Assembly (NCBI RefSeq): GCF_903933125.1
Contig: NZ_CAIZIZ010000395.1
Location: forward strand, 1 to 57,194
Source of the DNA: an uncultured Lamprocystis sp.
GTDB taxonomy: Bacteria > Pseudomonadota > Gammaproteobacteria > Chromatiales > Chromatiaceae
Reading direction: 5' to 3'
Length of the DNA: 57,194 nt
Shown piece after piece: positions 21,257 through 33,416 of this stretch (position 1 is the first letter of the stretch; each line of letters opens with the position of its first letter). The notes below the pieces were generated by a model. That model made no database searches. It was not told where the DNA came from and saw only the letters and a list, made by a program, of their open reading frames with translations. The position numbers and the translations under genes were made by a program.

Positions 21257-23261
21257 CGAACAGCCTGAGCGTTATCAAACGCTCGCGCTGGTCATGACGG
21301 TAAGCACGGCCTACCTGCCGCTGGCGCGTTACCTGAATTGGCGCGTCACGGCATTCGTCGCTTTGGTACTGCTCCTGCGGTTTGCCGCGGTGCGTTGGCC
21401 GGCCGCTGCTCCCGGCCGGTGGCTGTTGCTGACGTTGACCTTCGTCGGGGTGGCGAACTGCCTGCTGGCCAATCACACCCTGATCGGCAAGGTTGGCGGC
21501 ACATCACTGCTTGCAACCATGCTGGCGTTAAAGTTGCTTGAATTGCGCGCGCGCCGCGACCATCGAATCAGCGCCATCGCGCTCTGTTTCGTGGTCGTGG
21601 TGCAGTTTCTGTTCGACCAAAGCATGGGATTGACGCTGTACTTGGGCGGCATTGCGTTCATGATTGTCGCGCTGCTCGTGGATTTGAACGGCGGTATGGG
21701 TTCAAACCCAATCCGCCGGGCCATGCCGGTGGTGCTGCGGATCTCCCTCCAGGCGCTGCCACTGACGGTCGTTCTGTTCGCGCTTTTCCCCCGACTGACA
21801 AGCCCGCTGTGGAGCCTTGGATTTGACCAGGATCGGGCAACCATGGGCATGAGTGAGTCGATGGAACCCGGCTCGATCAGCGAACTGGTGATCAACGGAG
21901 ATCTCGCCTTTCGTGCGCGCTTTGACCAACGTCCGCCAAGGTCCGATCAGCTCTATTGGCGCGGCTTGGTGCTTTGGGAGGTCGATAACCGGAAATGGTC
22001 ACCGGGACGCGCCGGTCAGTATCAACCAGCCGACCCCGAACTGACGCAAGCGGCGGAGCGAATCGATTACGAGATTGTGCTTGAACCTTCCCAACAGCGC
22101 TGGATGTTCAGTTTGGATCTCCCGATCGAACATCCGCCGAATACCGTGCTGAGCGGTGACTTTCAATTGCTGTCGGATCGCCCCATCACGACGGCGAAAC
22201 GCTATCGGCTCACTTCTGCTCTCGATTTTCGGACTGCGGTACCCGTCGAGGCCGAGCAGCGCTATGCCCTGCGCTTACCGGCAAACACGAGCGCGCGGAT
22301 GCATGCGATCGTCAAGGAGTGGCAGCTCGAAACAGATTCAGATTGGGCGCTGGTCCAAAAGGGGTTGGACTTTTTCAACCGTGAGGAATTTCATTACACG
22401 CTGTTACCACCGAAGCTTGGGGCCAATCCCTGGGATGAATTCCTTTTTGAAACACGCAGCGGCTTTTGCGAACACTATGCCGGGAGCTTCGCGGTGTTGA
22501 TGCGGATCGCCGGCCTGCCGTCGCGGGTCGTCCTCGGTTATCTCGGCGGTGAGCCCAATCGCATCGGCGGCTATCATTTGATCTGGCAGTCGGATGCGCA
22601 CGCCTGGGTTGAGGTGTTGATCGCCGGACGGGGATGGGTACGGGTCGATCCAACGAGCGCTGTAGCCCCATCCCGCGTGGACAATCGCGGTGCATCCCGC
22701 TTGCTCGGGGCCTACACACCGGCTCGCTTCCACATCGATTCCAGCGGAGTCCTGTCGATCGCGATTCGTCAGTTACGGTTGCTGGCCGATAGCATTGATG
22801 CCGCCTGGCAGCGTTCGATCCTGGACTATTCAGCCGCCGAGCAAACCCGCCTGCTCGATCGGTTGGGGCTGGCGGACTACGGGGAATTCGCACTGGCAGG
22901 GATCATGGTGACCGCGGTCACCGTGGTCATGGGACTGATTCTCGTCGGCCTGATTCGTCAACCCGACGCGATCGATCCGGCCACTCACTGTTTTGCCTTA
23001 CTGTGTCGCCGATTGGCAGCGGTTGGGTTGGTAAGGCACGCGCATGAAGGACCGCTTGATTTCGCCGCCCGCGTCGCCGTCGCTCGGCCTGACTTCGCAC
23101 CGAGGGTCAACGCGATTACTGACCTGTATATCCGCGGACGCTACATGCCGAACCCGACAGCCGCGGATATTCAGAGCCTCTCTCGACTGGTTAAAGCGTT
23201 CGTCCCGACAAAACAGAGACGATCATTTTCCGATACAAAACGTAGAAAATATTTTGCCTAA
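21222..23261 (+). CDS. tgpA: Membrane transglutaminase-like protein (TgpA family, DUF3488-transglutaminase)
   Basis: This 679-residue protein has five to six N-terminal membrane helices (first about 20-190), a periplasmic transglutaminase-like domain, and one C-terminal helix (about 560-585). The catalytic triad is visible as Cys416 in TRSGFCEHYAGSFA, His460 in QSDAHAWVEV, and Asp476 in WVRVDPTSAV. P. aeruginosa TgpA has this architecture and is essential there, but its substrate is unknown. The first 35 bases overlap the DUF58 gene; three ATG codons at 21222-21230 are equally possible starts. The 3' end overlaps mnmE, transcribed the other way, by 39 bp. Confidence 0.92.
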   Translation: MMMAKQHLLPIDEQPERYQTLALVMTVSTAYLPLARYLNWRVTAFVALVLLLRFAAVRWPAAAPGRWLLLTLTFVGVANCLLANHTLIGKVGGTSLLATMLALKLLELRARRDHRISAIALCFVVVVQFLFDQSMGLTLYLGGIAFMIVALLVDLNGGMGSNPIRRAMPVVLRISLQALPLTVVLFALFPRLTSPLWSLGFDQDRATMGMSESMEPGSISELVINGDLAFRARFDQRPPRSDQLYWRGLVLWEVDNRKWSPGRAGQYQPADPELTQAAERIDYEIVLEPSQQRWMFSLDLPIEHPPNTVLSGDFQLLSDRPITTAKRYRLTSALDFRTAVPVEAEQRYALRLPANTSARMHAIVKEWQLETDSDWALVQKGLDFFNREEFHYTLLPPKLGANPWDEFLFETRSGFCEHYAGSFAVLMRIAGLPSRVVLGYLGGEPNRIGGYHLIWQSDAHAWVEVLIAGRGWVRVDPTSAVAPSRVDNRGASRLLGAYTPARFHIDSSGVLSIAIRQLRLLADSIDAAWQRSILDYSAAEQTRLLDRLGLADYGEFALAGIMVTAVTVVMGLILVGLIRQPDAIDPATHCFALLCRRLAAVGLVRHAHEGPLDFAARVAVARPDFAPRVNAITDLYIRGRYMPNPTAADIQSLSRLVKAFVPTKQRRSFSDTKRRKYFA

Positions 23262-24560
23262 GAGATCATCCGAAGTGACTTCTCCGGTAATCTCTCCGAA
23301 CGCGTGTTGAGCGTCCCGAAGTTCCAGGGCGACGACTTCGGGTCCTAATCGTGTTTCGAAAGACACTTTGGATGAATGCAGTGCGGTCAAACCTCGCCGT
23401 AGCGCATCCAGATGCCGACGACGCGCGACAAAGGAGCCTTCACCAAGCCCCTGCACCCCAGACGTTGCGCGCAGGTGTCGCCTCAGGTCATCGATTCCAG
23501 CCCCGGTCAACGCGGATATCGAGATCTCAATGAATCCGTGAGTATTTACTGGGGCAGGGAGGGGTGTAACCAGATCGATCTTATTGCGGATCAAGGTCAC
23601 TTTTGCAGCTTGAGGGAGCCCACTGAGTTCCTCGCTGTCGAGGCCCAGGGAGCCATCGTAAACCCAAAGGATCTGATCCGCTTTGCCTAATTGTGCTCGG
23701 GCGCGCCGCACGCCTTCCTGCTCGACCAGTTCCTGGGTTTCCCGGATACCAGCCGTATCGATGACCGTGACCGGGAGGCCCGCGATCTCCATATTGCAGC
23801 GTAGCAGATCGCGGGTCGTACCGGGGACTGGTGTCACAATAGCCGCATCGTATTGAACCAGCGCATTGAGCAGGCTCGACTTACCCGAGTTCGGGCGGCC
23901 TGCGATCACCACGTGCAGGCCATCACGAATGCGTTCGCCTTGATGCGCCTCAAACAACACCTGATCGGTTGCGACGATTAAAGCAATGAGCCGTTCACGC
24001 AGATCGCGCGATAAGTTATCGTCAATATCTTCTTCTGGAAAATCAAGGGTCGCTTCAACGCCAGTGCGAAGACGAACGAGATCGTCCACTAATGCGTGGA
24101 CCCGCCTGGAAAAGGCCCCTTGAAGACTACGCATCGCGAGCCTGGCGGAGAGACTGGTGGTGCTTTCGACAAGATCCGCAATGGCTTCCGCCTGCGTCAG
24201 ATCGAGTTTCCCATTCAAAAATGCGCGTTCCGAGAACTCACCTGGTCTGGCGGGGCGAGCACCAAGTTCAAGACAACGGGAGAGCAGGAGGTCCAGCACT
24301 ACTGGACCGCCATGTCCCTGGAGTTCCAGCACATCCTCACCGGTGAATGAGCGTGGCCCCGGAAAAAAGAGGGCGATGCCTTCATCAATCGGTTGACCTG
24401 TGCTCGCGAGAAAACCGCAAAAGCTCGCGCGACGCGGACGTAGCGCGCGAGCCGTCACCGCAAGCGCTATCGCCCGTGCATCAGGGCCGCTGACACGAAC
24501 CACGCCAAGACCGCCGACCCCAGGTGCCGTGGCAATAGCAGCAATGGTATCGGCGGTCAT
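23223..24560 (-). CDS. mnmE: tRNA modification GTPase MnmE
   Basis: MnmE is the GTPase partner of MnmG in cmnm5U34 formation. The 445-residue protein has the N-terminal formyl-tetrahydrofolate-binding domain ([20 protein letters not shown]), a helical domain, and the inserted G domain. The G domain has G1 GRPNSGKSS at 221-229, G3 DTAGIRE and G4 RNKIDL. The C-terminus is the family CIGK, with the catalytic cysteine four residues from the end. The last 39 bp are shared with the convergent tgpA. Confidence 0.96.
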   Translation of the reverse strand: MTADTIAAIATAPGVGGLGVVRVSGPDARAIALAVTARALRPRRASFCGFLASTGQPIDEGIALFFPGPRSFTGEDVLELQGHGGPVVLDLLLSRCLELGARPARPGEFSERAFLNGKLDLTQAEAIADLVESTTSLSARLAMRSLQGAFSRRVHALVDDLVRLRTGVEATLDFPEEDIDDNLSRDLRERLIALIVATDQVLFEAHQGERIRDGLHVVIAGRPNSGKSSLLNALVQYDAAIVTPVPGTTRDLLRCNMEIAGLPVTVIDTAGIRETQELVEQEGVRRARAQLGKADQILWVYDGSLGLDSEELSGLPQAAKVTLIRNKIDLVTPLPAPVNTHGFIEISISALTGAGIDDLRRHLRATSGVQGLGEGSFVARRRHLDALRRGLTALHSSKVSFETRLGPEVVALELRDAQHAFGEITGEVTSDDLLGKIFSTFCIGK

Positions 24561-24592
24561 TTACGCGATTTGTGATCCTGGCAAGATGAAAG

Positions 24593-26269
24593 TCAGCGGT
24601 TGCGTTTGGCTGCTTCCTTATCGATATTCCGTGTGATATGCCACTGTTGAGCAATCGATAGCAAGTTGTTGACGGTCCAATACAGCACCAACCCGGCGGG
24701 GAAAAATGCGAAGAAGATCGTAAACACGAACGGCAGGCTCATCATGACCTTTGCCTGGATCGGATCCGGTGGCGCAGGGTTCAGTTTCGACTGCACAAAC
24801 ATGGAGATGCCCATGATCAGCGGCAGGACGAAATAGGGATCGGGGGCTGACAGGTTGTCGATCCAGAGAATGAACGGTGCTTGGCGAAGCTCGACACTTT
24901 CAAGCAAGACCCAGTACAGAGCGATAAAAACCGGAATTTGTACCAGGATCGGTAAACAGCCGCCGAGCGGGTTTATCTTCTCCGTTTTATACATTTCCAT
25001 CATCGCCTGGTTCAGACGTTCCTTATCATCCCCATACCGGTCCTTCAGCGCTTGCATTCGCGGCGTTATCTGCCGCATCTTTGCCATGGACTTATAACTG
25101 GCTTCGGAGAGCTTATAGAAAGCCAGCTTGATCAGGATGGTGAGAACGACGATCGCCCAGCCCCAGTTTCCGACGATCGTGTAGATCATGTCGAGGAGCC
25201 AATGGATCGGCTGAGCAATCACTGTCAGCCAACCGAAGTCTACCGTGAGTTCCAGACCAGGCGCGACCGCTGCCAGCGTTGATGGAAGTTTCGGTCCGAT
25301 GTAAACCTGATTGGTAAACGTATGCGTCGCGCCGGCGTTGACGACAACAGGTGGGCTGTACTTGCCGATGATGTAGCGTGAGCCGTCCAGGACATTCGTG
25401 TAAAACGTCTCGCTAACGCCCCGCGGTGGTATCCAGGCGGACATGAAATAATGCTGGATCATTGCGACCCAACCGTCGGTGACAGAGCGATCGAGCTTTT
25501 GCTCGCGCATCTGATCGAATGAGATCTTGGTGTATTTATCTTCTGGGGTGTAATAGACCCCGCCGGTGTAGGTGCTGACAAAGCGCGATGCATTCGGGTC
25601 GATCAAATCGGTACGCTGTAACTGGGCGTACTCGCGAGCGATCAACGGTTGGACAGAATTGTTCAGCACTTCCTGGGTCGACTCGACGACATAACTCCCG
25701 CGCTGGAACCGAAGGTTCTTCCGAACCTGGACGCCGTTGGGAGAGGTCCAGGTAAGCGGCACCGTCAGCGATGTCTGGCCGGGCTCCAGTGTGTATTGGC
25801 TGGACTCGGTGGTGAACAAGGCTTCATGGGTCGGCAGAGAATCGGAAGCCGAGCCGATCAAACCGGACTGCACCACGAACATGTTCGGCGTGTCGGGTTT
25901 CAAGAGACGAAACTTCACGTCCGGCTCTTCGGGAGCTAACGCATACTCGGTCAGCCAGGCGCTGGCGATGGTTCCGCCCTTGGTCGAAATTTCGACCTTC
26001 ATCAGGTCCGTCTGGACCGTGATGATCCGGCCTGAATCACCGGTCGCAGGACTCGTAGAGACAGGTAGAGCGCTGCTAGGTGGTTTGGGTGTCTCATTTT
26101 GAAGGCCAGGGACGCCCTCGGATCCGCCAGGAGATGTCGCGGGCTTTTCAGTGGTCGAGGCGAGTTGGCGGGCAGTGGTGGCGGGCCCGTAGTCCTGCAC
26201 CCACGCCTGATAGATCAGCAGTGAGACTGCGGCGAGCGAAAAAATTAGGATTAAGCGGATATTATCCAT
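24593..26269 (-). CDS. yidC: Membrane protein insertase YidC
   Basis: YidC inserts and folds inner-membrane proteins such as AtpE, alone or with SecYEG. The 558-residue protein has a short N-terminal anchor (IRLILIFSLAAVSLLIYQAW), a large periplasmic beta-domain (about 60-340), and the conserved five-helix core. The core includes WGWAIVVLTILIKLAFYKLS and NPLGGCLPILVQIPVFIALY, which contains the hydrophilic-groove region. The final segment is strongly basic. It begins 6 bp after yidD in the rpmH-rnpA-yidD-yidC order. Confidence 0.96.
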   Translation of the reverse strand: MDNIRLILIFSLAAVSLLIYQAWVQDYGPATTARQLASTTEKPATSPGGSEGVPGLQNETPKPPSSALPVSTSPATGDSGRIITVQTDLMKVEISTKGGTIASAWLTEYALAPEEPDVKFRLLKPDTPNMFVVQSGLIGSASDSLPTHEALFTTESSQYTLEPGQTSLTVPLTWTSPNGVQVRKNLRFQRGSYVVESTQEVLNNSVQPLIAREYAQLQRTDLIDPNASRFVSTYTGGVYYTPEDKYTKISFDQMREQKLDRSVTDGWVAMIQHYFMSAWIPPRGVSETFYTNVLDGSRYIIGKYSPPVVVNAGATHTFTNQVYIGPKLPSTLAAVAPGLELTVDFGWLTVIAQPIHWLLDMIYTIVGNWGWAIVVLTILIKLAFYKLSEASYKSMAKMRQITPRMQALKDRYGDDKERLNQAMMEMYKTEKINPLGGCLPILVQIPVFIALYWVLLESVELRQAPFILWIDNLSAPDPYFVLPLIMGISMFVQSKLNPAPPDPIQAKVMMSLPFVFTIFFAFFPAGLVLYWTVNNLLSIAQQWHITRNIDKEAAKRNR

Positions 26270-26275
26270 GGGTTG

Positions 26276-26497
26276 TCACTGCTTCTTCGTCGGAACAGGA
26301 TCGCATCCGCCGGGGTGCCAGGGATGGCATCGCAACAGTCGGAGGACAGCCAGATAAGCCCCCTGCAACAGGCCGTAGCGGTCGATGGCCTCGATGGCGT
26401 ACGCGGAGCAAGATGGGTAAAACCGACAGTGCGGTCCGATCACCGGGCTGATCAGATACTGATATGCTCGGACTAACCAGATCAGGGCTTTACCCAT
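26276..26497 (-). CDS. yidD: Membrane protein insertion efficiency factor YidD
   Basis: YidD is a small cytosolic membrane-attached protein that helps insertion through Sec/YidC. The start was placed at [20 protein letters not shown], giving 73 residues; an earlier codon would add eight residues inside rnpA. The family cysteines are in [15 protein letters not shown] and [16 protein letters not shown]. It overlaps the end of rnpA by 16 bp. Confidence 0.94.
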   Translation of the reverse strand: MGKALIWLVRAYQYLISPVIGPHCRFYPSCSAYAIEAIDRYGLLQGAYLAVLRLLRCHPWHPGGCDPVPTKKQ

Positions 26498-26853
26498 GAC
26501 GCATTCCTGATGGAGTTCCACGCCTGGCCCAGCGCGGAAAAGAGGGTTTTACTGGTCGAATTCGGTGCCTTGGCTGTCGCTAACACCACGATATCGACCG
26601 CGGGTAACTCTGAGCCGTGGATTCGAAAGCTCTCACGGGCAATGCGCTTGAGTCGGTTGCGATCGTAAGCGCGTCGGGCATACCGCTTGGACATCGCAAG
26701 TCCTAGTCGAGGGCTGCCCAGATCGTTAGGACAGGCGAACACTAGGAAAACGCCGACACCGAAGCGGAATCCACCTTTGAGGACTCGTTGGTACTGAAGT
26801 GTATTGACGAGCCGACGGGTCCGCGGCAGGCCGAGAGGATTATCGAGCGGCAC
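26482..26853 (-). CDS. rnpA: Ribonuclease P protein component
   Basis: RnpA is the protein subunit of RNase P, needed for 5' maturation of tRNA. The 123-residue basic protein has the signature [20 protein letters not shown], the RNR motif of the family. The core [12 protein letters not shown] is also conserved. It lies 40 bp after rpmH on the same strand and overlaps yidD. Confidence 0.95.
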   Translation of the reverse strand: MPLDNPLGLPRTRRLVNTLQYQRVLKGGFRFGVGVFLVFACPNDLGSPRLGLAMSKRYARRAYDRNRLKRIARESFRIHGSELPAVDIVVLATAKAPNSTSKTLFSALGQAWNSIRNASWVKP

Positions 26854-26893
26854 GCGTGCGTTGAAGCCGATCGGGTTCCCTTACGTCGTTGCT

Positions 26894-27028
26894 TTACGGC
26901 GTTAAGCGGACTCGGCCCTTCGCCCGTCGCGCGCTGAGGACTTTGCGGCCGTTTCTGGTTGCATTACGTGCACGAAAACCGTGGGTGCGCGCGCACTTGA
27001 TGCGACTTGGCTGGTAGGTACGTTTCAT
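26894..27028 (-). CDS. rpmH: 50S ribosomal protein L34
   Basis: This 44-residue protein begins [20 protein letters not shown], continues [20 protein letters not shown], and ends RLTP. That is the full L34 pattern. Residue 12 is Cys where most relatives have Arg or Lys. It is first in the rpmH-rnpA-yidD-yidC-mnmE series, with a good promoter 60-90 bp upstream. Confidence 0.97.
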   Translation of the reverse strand: MKRTYQPSRIKCARTHGFRARNATRNGRKVLSARRAKGRVRLTP

Positions 27029-27087
27029 GGTGGTCTCTAGGGCGTGCGTTCTGGCGCTACTATGACGCGCTCGGAAAAAGACTTCGA

Positions 27088-27116
27088 AATTTAAACGGTT
27101 TCAAGGGAGATGTCAA
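27088..27116 (-). promoter_or_regulatory. Sigma-70 promoter of rpmH operon
   Basis: On the minus strand a perfect -35 TTGACA (27116-27111) is followed after 17 bases by TAAATT (27093-27088). Transcription would begin near 27081, about 53 bases before the rpmH start. Confidence 0.75.
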
Positions 27117-27148
27117 CGACTTCAAAGTCGCATGGGCGTTGCTCTTCC

Positions 27149-27157
27149 TGTGGATAA
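27149..27157 (-). promoter_or_regulatory. DnaA box upstream of dnaA
   Basis: TGTGGATAA on the plus strand is the exact complement of the consensus DnaA box TTATCCACA. It lies between the rpmH promoter and dnaA, so DnaA could autoregulate dnaA or affect rpmH from it. I see only one perfect box in this intergenic region. Confidence 0.65.
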
Positions 27158-27316
27158 CTTTCGCACTCAGGGCTAGACTTGCAATCTGCGGCTTGGTTTG
27201 GCGGCTCAAGACTCTTGGGCTGAGCCAGGCTTTACCTGAATTTGGACGATCGCACCGCACCAGGTTTTCTTCATAGGGTCCGGCAGCGATCAACGTAGGG
27301 CAATATTGGGTGGATT

Positions 27317-28648
27317 ATGGATTTGTGGCAACAGTGTGTCTTGCGGTTGAAGGGGGAGTTGACGGCGGCAGAATTCAACACCTGGATTCTGCCACTGCAG
27401 GCACGATGTGAAGGTGAGGTTCTTCGATTGTTCGCGCCGAATAAGTTCGTGCAGGATTGGGCACGACAGCACTACGAGGAGCGTTTGATCGAGTTCGCCC
27501 GGCATGCCAGTAACGGCGCGGTCAACCGGATCCGGTTCGACGTCGGGGGGATCGACAGGGCCGACAACACGGCAACACCTGTGCCCGTTGAGACGGTCGA
27601 CGACCCGGAGCGGTTTGTGGAGCGACGGACGGAGTCGAGGCTCAATCCGGACTTTAGTTTCGATACCTTTGTGGAAGGTAAGTCGAATCAGCTTGCGCGG
27701 GCCGCTTCAATGCAGATCAGCCAATCGCCGGGGGTGGCCTATAATCCGCTTTTTATTTATGGGGGTGTCGGACTTGGCAAGACGCATTTAATGCATGCTG
27801 TAGGAAATATGCTGTTGGAGAGAAATCCGACGGCGAAAGTGGCCTATTTGCATTCGGAGCGTTTTGTTGCTGAGATGATCAGGGCATTGCAGAACAATCG
27901 AATCGACGAATTCAAGAAAACCTATCGCTCGTTAAATGCACTATTGATCGATGATGTGCAGTTTTTTGCGGGTAAGGAGCGATCTCAAGAAGAATTTTTT
28001 CATACGTTTAATGCCCTGTTTGAGTCACGGCAGCAGATTGTACTATCAAGCGACAGATTTCCGAAGGAAGTGGTAGGGCTCGAAGAGCGACTGAGATCTC
28101 GATTCGGCTGGGGGTTGACGGTCTCTATCGAGCCACCGGATCTGGAAACAAGTGTGGCGATCCTGCAGAGCAAGGCGAGTTTGCTCGGCGTATCGCTACC
28201 GGAAGATGTCAGTTTCTTCGTTGGCCGGCGGATTCGGTCCAACATCCGTGAGTTGGAAGGGGCGCTTCGTCGGCTCGTGGCAAACGCGCAATTCATGGGT
28301 CGTGCCATTACGGTGGAATTTGCAAAAGAGGCGCTGCGGGATATGTTGGCAGCGCAGGACAAGCGCGTTACTATCGAAAGCATCCAAAAGGCTGTTGCAG
28401 AGTATTATAAAATCCGAACATCGGATTTGCTGTCGGCTAAGAGAAATCGATCGATCGCTCGGCCAAGACAGATCGCGATGACGCTGGCAAAAGAACTGAC
28501 CAAGCATAGTTTGCCGGAGATTGGAACCGCGTTCGGTGGGCGGGATCATACAACGGTGCTGCATGCAACCAGAAAGATTAAGGAGTTAAAAGAAAGTGAT
28601 TCTGCCGTTGAAGAGGATTATCGAAATCTGCTGCGTGGGCTGTCGTGA
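27317..28648 (+). CDS. dnaA: Chromosomal replication initiator DnaA
   Basis: DnaA binds DnaA boxes at oriC and opens the origin. The 443-residue protein has the N-terminal DnaB-interacting domain ([20 protein letters not shown]), a short linker (about 80-110), and the AAA+ domain with Walker [10 protein letters not shown] at 149-157 and [20 protein letters not shown]. The C-terminal helix-turn-helix contains [15 protein letters not shown]. Length is slightly below E. coli (467) because the linker is short. It is divergent from rpmH and followed by the oriC candidate and dnaN. Confidence 0.97.
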   Translation: MDLWQQCVLRLKGELTAAEFNTWILPLQARCEGEVLRLFAPNKFVQDWARQHYEERLIEFARHASNGAVNRIRFDVGGIDRADNTATPVPVETVDDPERFVERRTESRLNPDFSFDTFVEGKSNQLARAASMQISQSPGVAYNPLFIYGGVGLGKTHLMHAVGNMLLERNPTAKVAYLHSERFVAEMIRALQNNRIDEFKKTYRSLNALLIDDVQFFAGKERSQEEFFHTFNALFESRQQIVLSSDRFPKEVVGLEERLRSRFGWGLTVSIEPPDLETSVAILQSKASLLGVSLPEDVSFFVGRRIRSNIRELEGALRRLVANAQFMGRAITVEFAKEALRDMLAAQDKRVTIESIQKAVAEYYKIRTSDLLSAKRNRSIARPRQIAMTLAKELTKHSLPEIGTAFGGRDHTTVLHATRKIKELKESDSAVEEDYRNLLRGLS

Positions 28649-28652
28649 AAGC

Positions 28653-28661
28653 TGTGGATAA
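28653..28661 (-). promoter_or_regulatory. DnaA box, perfect
   Basis: TGTGGATAA, the complement of TTATCCACA, begins five bases after the dnaA stop codon. Confidence 0.65.
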
Positions 28662-28709
28662 GATGGGAGCAAGGTTCGTAGAGTTGGGGTTGGCGTTTTT
28701 GATCACGTG

Positions 28710-28718
28710 TTATGCACA
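28710..28718 (+). promoter_or_regulatory. DnaA box, TTATNCACA type
   Basis: TTATGCACA fits the relaxed consensus TTATNCACA, in the opposite orientation to the box at 28653. Confidence 0.55.
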
Positions 28719-28858
28719 GATTTCAAGCATCGATATCAAGCGTCAGTTTGATGCGTATCTAGCTGTAATTTCTGCGGAATTCGGTTTTGATAACATACCC
28801 ACAACCCTTATTACTATTACTTTTTTAGAATATATACAGAGTAGAAGAGGTTAAATGC

Positions 28859-29959
28859 ATGGATATCACGGTCAACAGGGAACATTTGCTTCCGATTCTC
28901 AACAAGGTGGTGGGGGTCGTGGAACGCAGACAGACATTACCGATCTTAGGGAACCTTTTGGTTTCCGCTGAAGAAGGTCAGGTGAATATTGTCGGTACTG
29001 ATCTGGAGATTGAGATCCGATCCTCCAGTGAGGCTAAAGTGACCGAGGGTGGACGGGTAACCATCCCGGCAAGAAAGCTCTCGGATATTTGTCGGTCGCT
29101 TGGAGACGGTGCGGATATTCGTTTTAAGGTCACGGGAGATCGATGCGTATTAACAGCGGAGCGAGGGCGGTATGTGCTTGGCACGCTGCCCGCGGCGGAC
29201 TTTCCTAGCGTTGAGGCTCAGCCTGCGCAAGAGACCTTCACCGTGGAGGAGGCGACTTTAAAGAGGTTGTTGGAAAAGACCGGATTTGCAATGGCTCAGC
29301 AGGACGTTCGGTATTATCTGAACGGGTTGCTGTTGCAGGTCGAGAAAGACGTCGTTAGGGCGGTTGCCACCGATGGACACCGGCTCGCCGCTTTTGAGAG
29401 TGCGTGTTCCCTGGATTTGAGTGAACAGCGTTCGCTGATCATCCCGTTCAAGACCGTGAACGAGTTGAGGCGTCAATTGGGTTTAGGGTCATCAAGTGTT
29501 CAGGTAGAGATAGGGGAGCGTTTGATCAGGTTCGCCGTGGGAAAGACCATGACAACGTCGAAACTTGTTGATGGTCGGTATCCGGAATATGAGCGGGTTA
29601 TTCCGTCAGGGCTTTCGAAGGTGGCGTATGCTAACAAAGATGCGCTTAAGCGTGCGCTTGCTCGCACCGCGATTTTGTCAAACGAGAAGTATCGTGGCGT
29701 TCGACTGGTGTTTGAGCCGGATTTGCTTAGGTTGGTCGCGCATAATCCAGAGCAGGAGGAAGCGGTGGAGGAAATGGAGCTGGCTTACGTTGGGGAACCC
29801 ACCACGATCGGATTTAACGTTTCTTATCTTTCGGATCTGCTGAACGCGGTGGACAGCGAGAGCGTGGAGGTTCGGTTTGAAGATGGCAATAGTAGTTCGC
29901 TCTGGAGGGGGAAGGATGCAACTGGGGAGACGTATGTGGTGATGCCGATGCGACTTTAG
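28859..29959 (+). CDS. dnaN: DNA polymerase III beta sliding clamp
   Basis: DnaN is the processivity clamp of the replicase. The 366-residue protein matches E. coli in length, with the three-fold repeat fold. It begins MDITVNREHLLPILNKVVGV and ends YVVMPMRL, the family C-terminus (MPMRL) that forms part of the partner-binding pocket. It follows the oriC candidate. Confidence 0.97.
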   Translation: MDITVNREHLLPILNKVVGVVERRQTLPILGNLLVSAEEGQVNIVGTDLEIEIRSSSEAKVTEGGRVTIPARKLSDICRSLGDGADIRFKVTGDRCVLTAERGRYVLGTLPAADFPSVEAQPAQETFTVEEATLKRLLEKTGFAMAQQDVRYYLNGLLLQVEKDVVRAVATDGHRLAAFESACSLDLSEQRSLIIPFKTVNELRRQLGLGSSSVQVEIGERLIRFAVGKTMTTSKLVDGRYPEYERVIPSGLSKVAYANKDALKRALARTAILSNEKYRGVRLVFEPDLLRLVAHNPEQEEAVEEMELAYVGEPTTIGFNVSYLSDLLNAVDSESVEVRFEDGNSSSLWRGKDATGETYVVMPMRL

Positions 29960-30039
29960 GACGCAATGTTGTCTGATAGGTATGGTTTGTAAGGTGTTTT
30001 GGAAGGAGATCTGGCTGTTGACAGGGCTCTGCGATTTGA

Positions 30040-30055
30040 TGTTCCACGTGGAACA
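30040..30055. promoter_or_regulatory. parS site 1
   Basis: TGTTCCACGTGGAACA is a perfect 16-bp palindrome matching the parS consensus (TGTTNCACGTGNAACA). It should be a ParB loading site, close to the origin candidate, as is usual for chromosomal ParABS. Confidence 0.9.
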
Positions 30056-30063
30056 TTGGTTGA

Positions 30064-32622
<2,559 letters not shown>

Positions 32623-32687
32623 TTCGACTCGATTGCGTCATCGCATCAGGGTGAGGGGAACTCAGGATTGGTTACATCGGCGGCGAC

Positions 32688-33416
32688 TCATCTCCCCTCC
32701 AACGCTGATGTTGTCGATTCGATCCAATCTTCGGCTTCCCGGTTGATCTGAGACGCGGTTTTCCCTTGTGTCGCGATCTCCGGGCCGATGACTAGGTCGA
32801 TTTCCCCCGGTCGTTTTAGAAAACTTTGCCGTTCCCAAAACATCCCGGCATTGTGAGCGATTGGCACGACAGGATATCCACTGCGCTCGGCAAGGACAGC
32901 GCCTCCGATGTTGTAGGCACGACGCTCACCCGACCGGACGCGCGTGCCCTCGGGGAAGACGATCACCCATTTCCCTGAGTTCAGAGATTTTTTTCCATCC
33001 TTCAGTAATCGCTTCATCCCCATCATCCCAGCAGCGCGATCAATGGCGATGGGCGAGAAGCTGTTCAACGCAGCACCAAACAGCGGCAACCGGAGCAGTT
33101 CTTTCTTAAGGACCCAGGTTTGCTCAACCGGTAAGAGCGCCCTCAACGCGATGGTTTCCCATGCGGATTGATGCTTACATAGCACGATGGCGTTGGTGGA
33201 GGGCAATAACTCCCATCCACGGACGTGATACCCAAGGCCACACGTGAGCCTTAGCGCTTCGAGATTGGACTTAGCCCAAAGCTGAGCAAGACGGGAGCGG
33301 CGTCGGTATGAGAGAACGCGGCCTACCACCACGATAGCGGATCCAAAAACGACAACTGAAAGGATGAGATAGAGCAGATAGATGAACGACCTCAAGATAG
33401 TCAAGCGTTTCTCCAA
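32688..33416 (-). CDS. 1-acyl-sn-glycerol-3-phosphate acyltransferase (PlsC-like)
   Basis: This family transfers an acyl chain to lysophosphatidic acid to make phosphatidic acid. The 242-residue protein has an N-terminal membrane helix (FIYLLYLILSVVVFGSAIVV), the catalytic region LCKHQSAWETI (HQSAWE in place of the textbook HX4D) and the acceptor motif VFPEGTRV. The HQSAWE variant is known in gammaproteobacterial members of the family located after gmhB. It is last in glyQ-glyS-gmhB-plsC and overlaps gmhB by 16 bp. Whether it is the main PlsC cannot be told. Confidence 0.85.
   Translation of the reverse strand: MEKRLTILRSFIYLLYLILSVVVFGSAIVVVGRVLSYRRRSRLAQLWAKSNLEALRLTCGLGYHVRGWELLPSTNAIVLCKHQSAWETIALRALLPVEQTWVLKKELLRLPLFGAALNSFSPIAIDRAAGMMGMKRLLKDGKKSLNSGKWVIVFPEGTRVRSGERRAYNIGGAVLAERSGYPVVPIAHNAGMFWERQSFLKRPGEIDLVIGPEIATQGKTASQINREAEDWIESTTSALEGR

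Larger units (their letters stand above)
28649..28858. other. Candidate oriC between dnaA and dnaN
   Basis: This 210-bp spacer holds a perfect DnaA box (TGTGGATAA, 28653-28661), a strong variant of the R4 type (TTATGCACA, 28710-28718) and a weaker 7-of-9 match near 28795. An AT-rich tract at about 28806-28836 (TTATTACTATTAC, then TTTTTTAGAATATATA) could serve as the unwinding element. The combination of boxes, AT-rich tract and dnaA-dnaN location is the common bacterial origin layout. Confidence 0.6.

Noticed and set aside
28645-28854. 69-codon frame between dnaA and dnaN
   Set aside because: It overlaps the DnaA boxes and AT-rich tract of the origin candidate, and has no ribosome site or family likeness.
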